A stretch of DNA of 64,000 bases. Origin: Mercenaria mercenaria (taxonomy: Eukaryota; Mollusca; Bivalvia; Venerida; Veneridae). The notes under the pieces were generated by a model, which searched no databases, was not told where the DNA came from, and saw nothing but the letters and a program-made list of their open reading frames with translations. The first letter of the stretch is position 1. Each line of letters starts with the position of its first letter. The translations under genes were made by a program, and so were the position numbers. Shown one piece after another: positions 61,330 through 64,000 of the stretch. The DNA lies in the NCBI RefSeq assembly GCF_021730395.1, contig NC_069361.1, positions 74,905,001 through 74,969,000 on the forward strand. Direction: 5' to 3'.

Positions 61330-61968
61330 GCGTTGTTTTGACTTTGGTGTCTTCTTTTGCTGTTCATACAACAATTGGTAAGAATAGTGCGAATATGAAT
61401 ATAAAGATATGCTGTCATGTCAAAGTGTGGTTTAATTTATTTTTTGCTGGCTGTTTTGTTTAGAATATACATGTTTTAAACAATGGATACACTGTACTAT
61501 CAATGTGTTTATAGATCTGTAAATACATTTGTAGGGTGCGTAATTATGATAGTTATTCTGGATGGGTTACGTACACAAATGGGACACCAGATATGAATAT
61601 CATCTTCTTCAACATGACATAAGAATATGACAAATAACTTTGACTGTGACTCACAAACATTCAAGTTTATTGGTGTTATTCAGGGCCCATAAGGGCATAT
61701 GACATGCATGACAAATAACACAATGTAACATAATATCAGATGGCAAGACAACTATTGTATAACCAACTATTGTCAGTATATTATTTATATTATACACTTA
61801 ATGCGTGCGGACATGCAATATTTTGCGTATTTTTTGCCGTGCGCTCCAATTGATATACTTAATTCCGGTCGCTCCTGGTCTGTAATGAGCAGCATCGGAT
61901 TATGATAAGCTGATTAGGAACATAAGCATTGAAAAAAGCGTTAATTATGAAGATGCGAAAAAAAAAAC
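61330..61968. other. No gene recognised
   Basis: AT-rich sequence. A short motif ATGCGTGCGGACATGCAA (61,802-61,819) with TTTGCCGTGCG also occurs at 10,059-10,100, indicating an old dispersed repeat. Confidence 0.4.
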
Positions 61969-62150
61969 ATGAGCCGTACCAAGAGAAAATCAACATAGGA
62001 TCCATGCTGTTCGCTAACAGTTTCTCTAATTGCAATAGGGTTTGAAAGCGAACAACATGGATCTTGACCAGACTGCGCGGATGCGCAGGCTGGTCTTGAT
62101 CCATGCTGGTTGCAAACGCACTATGTTAGTTTTTTCATGGCGCGGCTCAT
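61969..62150. mobile_element. GAGCCGCGCCATG palindromic MITE, near-complete copy
   Basis: Begins ATGAGCCGTACC and ends GGCGCGGCTCAT, with internal inverted repeats of AGCATGGATCnTGACCAG and GCGAACA. About 180 bp. This family is very common in bivalve genomes as far as I recall. Confidence 0.75.
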
Positions 62151-62319
62151 GTATTCTGTACAACTACTTAAAGTACTTAAATCAAAAAAGGGTACTTCAG
62201 CAATATCAGTAAGTTACTCCATCATTTCAAAATTTCAAAGAAATAGAAATATATTTTTATAGCTCTTTGATCATTAACATTAAATGAAATGCATTGAACG
62301 TTTAGTGCAAGGTGTATGT

Positions 62320-62460
62320 TAATAATTAACTCGAAATTACGAGTTACTAAGTCGAAATTTGATGTAACTATAAGCCGAAATTTTGAGTAACGTATTTCGA
62401 AATTTCGAGTTAGTAACACATAATTTCGACCTAGTAACTCGATATTTCGAATAAATAAGT
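62320..62460. repeat. CTCGAAATTTCGAGTTA-type palindromic repeat cluster, left
   Basis: Many variants of AACTCGAAATTTCGAGTTAC occur in tandem, each self-complementary. A matching cluster lies at 63,310-63,405, about 0.85 kb away. Confidence 0.6.
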
Positions 62461-62905
62461 CAATTTCTAGTTAATAAGTAGACTTCGTATCTTGCCCTTT
62501 TATCCGCAAAATTTGAACGTCTGTCCATCTGTCAAAGGCCAAAAATGTCATAGACGACACTACCATACATCAATGTATTACCTACCCCAAAGCCTTCAGA
62601 GCTACTCCAGATTTCAGATTGTATCCAGGATACATACCTTCATTTAAATGTGTATTTCAGGTTGAAGGAGTTCGAACTAGATCAAAAACCTTAACATATG
62701 GTCAAAATTGTAAAATATTCTAAGTTTGGATACTTCCCGGTCATCTTCTACGACCTCTCCTCAAAATCAAGATCAATCCAGGTACCCAATCTTGGTCAGA
62801 CTCAATACTACTCGTTCATGTAAGGTATGTCTATATTTCCTTGCCATACGGGCTCAAACCCGGTCATAAATCTTCCAGACATAAACATGATTTAAATAGT
62901 GATAC

Positions 62906-63195
62906 AAATGGCTTCCGTGGCCGAGTGGTTAAGGTCGTTGACTTCAGATCACTTGCCTCTCATCGATGTGGGTTCCAGCCTCACTCGGGACGTTGAATTC
63001 TTCATGTGAGGAAGCCATCCAACTGGCTTACGGAAGGTCGGTGGTTCTACCTAGGTGCCCTCTCGTGATGAAATAATGCACGGAGGGGCACCTGGGGTCT
63101 TCCTCCACCATCAAAGCTGGAAAGTCGCCATATGACCTATAATTGTGTCGGTGCGACGTCAAACCGAACAAAAATAAATAAATAAATAGTGATAC
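62906..63195 (+). mobile_element. tRNA-derived SINE with 12-bp target-site duplications
   Basis: The tRNA-like head GCTTCCGTGGCCGAGTGG (A box TGGCCGAGTGG) with B-box-like GGGTTCCAGCCTC is followed by a conserved tail domain (GCACCTGGGGTCTTCC, GTGTCGGTGCGACGTCAAAC) and (AAAT)n. AAATAGTGATAC is repeated at 62,894-62,905 and 63,184-63,195, marking a clean, fairly recent insertion. The head looks most like a serine or leucine tRNA. Confidence 0.85.
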
Positions 63196-63309
63196 TTTGT
63201 TAAGCGCAAACGCTGCCCGGTCATCTTAATCATATGACCATGTAGGGCTACCCGATGGATACATCAGGTACCTAATCTTGGCCAGGACCTATACATCAAC
63301 GTTTACTAT

Positions 63310-63405
63310 TGTAGTTAGTAGCTCGAAATTTCGAGTTAATATCTTGAATTTTCGAGTTACTAACTTCGAGTCACTAACTAGAAATTTCGACACAATAACC
63401 CGAAA
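63310..63405. repeat. CTCGAAATTTCGAGTTA-type palindromic repeat cluster, right
   Basis: Partner of 62,320-62,460: CTCGAAATTTCGAGTTAATA and similar units. The two clusters could be the ends of one element into which the SINE later inserted. Confidence 0.55.
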
Positions 63406-64000
63406 TGAGATAAAGTTTTTCTTGAACTGCATGATCAATTACGTTTAGATGATATTGCATTTACAACTTGTCTGACCCCGTTTTTTATGTGAATGACAGC
63501 AGTCTCGTGTTGCTCGTGCAAACAGATTTGTGAAAAGTATGGTGGAGAATTCAAGGACACATTATGAATTGCATTAAAGTAAGGATAACTGTATATTCGT
63601 CCAGTTTTGATCATTGACATTCCTGCTGTGTATTACTAAGCTTTGTGAATTTAGATTATAGAAAGTTACTTTTCACATATACACGTTGATTGAACCGCTT
63701 AACCCAATTTCATACCTTATTTTAGGATTTATTTAAGGGACTTTTAAGACAATACATTTTCAAAAGTTTGTTGAATGTGTTTTGATATTTAAATGCATTG
63801 TAGTTCATGACTACCAAGTTGAATATTAATAATGGAACCATTTTAGGCCCTTATTCAAGCCACTCGACTTCTGTAACAATAAATGTTTAATGTATTAAGG
63901 GGAATATACTCTTTTAGTTTTGGAATGTGACCTTCCTTGACCACCACATCTTTTTATATGCACTACGTATACTTTGTAAACAAACTAAATACTATGTTTC
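63406..64000. other. No gene recognised
   Basis: AT-rich sequence to the window end. A 61-codon minus-strand open frame at 63,435-63,620 has no recognised motif. Confidence 0.4.

Noticed and set aside
62911-62990. A tRNA gene (Ser/Leu-like)
   Set aside because: The A and B boxes belong to a SINE head: a conserved tail domain, (AAAT)n and 12-bp target duplications follow, and a full cloverleaf was not evident.

Overview
This is animal DNA. It is AT-rich, gene-poor, full of introns and dense with short DNA-transposon debris. The repeat families (hairpin-ended AGGTGAGCT elements, TTAA-flanked MITEs, the GAGCCGCGCCATG palindromic MITE, a tRNA-derived SINE) are, from memory, typical of marine bivalve molluscs. 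A bivalve is an inference. I saw no bacterial-style genes, rRNA, functional tRNA gene, CRISPR array, or recognisable LTR or retroviral element.

The recognisable genes all belong to one family, read on the minus strand. I built the model by hand from splice sites whose phases agree in the paralogs. Exon 1 encodes a signal peptide. Exon 2 encodes copies of a CGD-x-YDTKTHKC-type repeat on Ser/Thr-rich linkers. Exons 3 and 4 encode galaxin-like di-cysteine motifs (KCCGFQTF, QTCCRV, CCGVNVY). Exon 5 encodes a basic C-terminal domain that I tentatively liken to an NTR (netrin-type) module. The product should be a secreted, Cys-rich, galaxin-like matrix or defence protein.

The layout suggests three tandem copies of one block: subfamily I gene, mariner transposon, subfamily II gene. 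Block 1 (1 to about 10,680) has gene A, broken and without a signal exon, a mariner stub, and only the far end of the subfamily II unit. Block 2 (about 10,680 to 34,990) has gene B (17,499-22,938), with five perfect-length 159-bp repeats in exon 2 and a 4-bp deletion in exon 5. A mariner (26,678-27,936) and degenerate gene D (about 28,270-34,095) follow. Block 3 (about 40,858 to 61,320) has gene C (47,558-53,074), the only copy I can read from start to stop (342 codons). An extra exon-2 fragment, a mariner fragment and degenerate gene E follow. Between blocks 2 and 3 (35-40.8 kb) are repeats and unassigned sequence.

B and C are nearly identical over about 9.6 kb (10,681-20,330 against 40,858-50,410), then become clearly more diverged towards their 5' exons. 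An older duplication followed by recent gene conversion would explain this. The last 2.7 kb holds MITEs, a SINE with clean target-site duplications, and AT-rich sequence without a recognisable gene. All identities were judged by eye; no alignment or database search was run.
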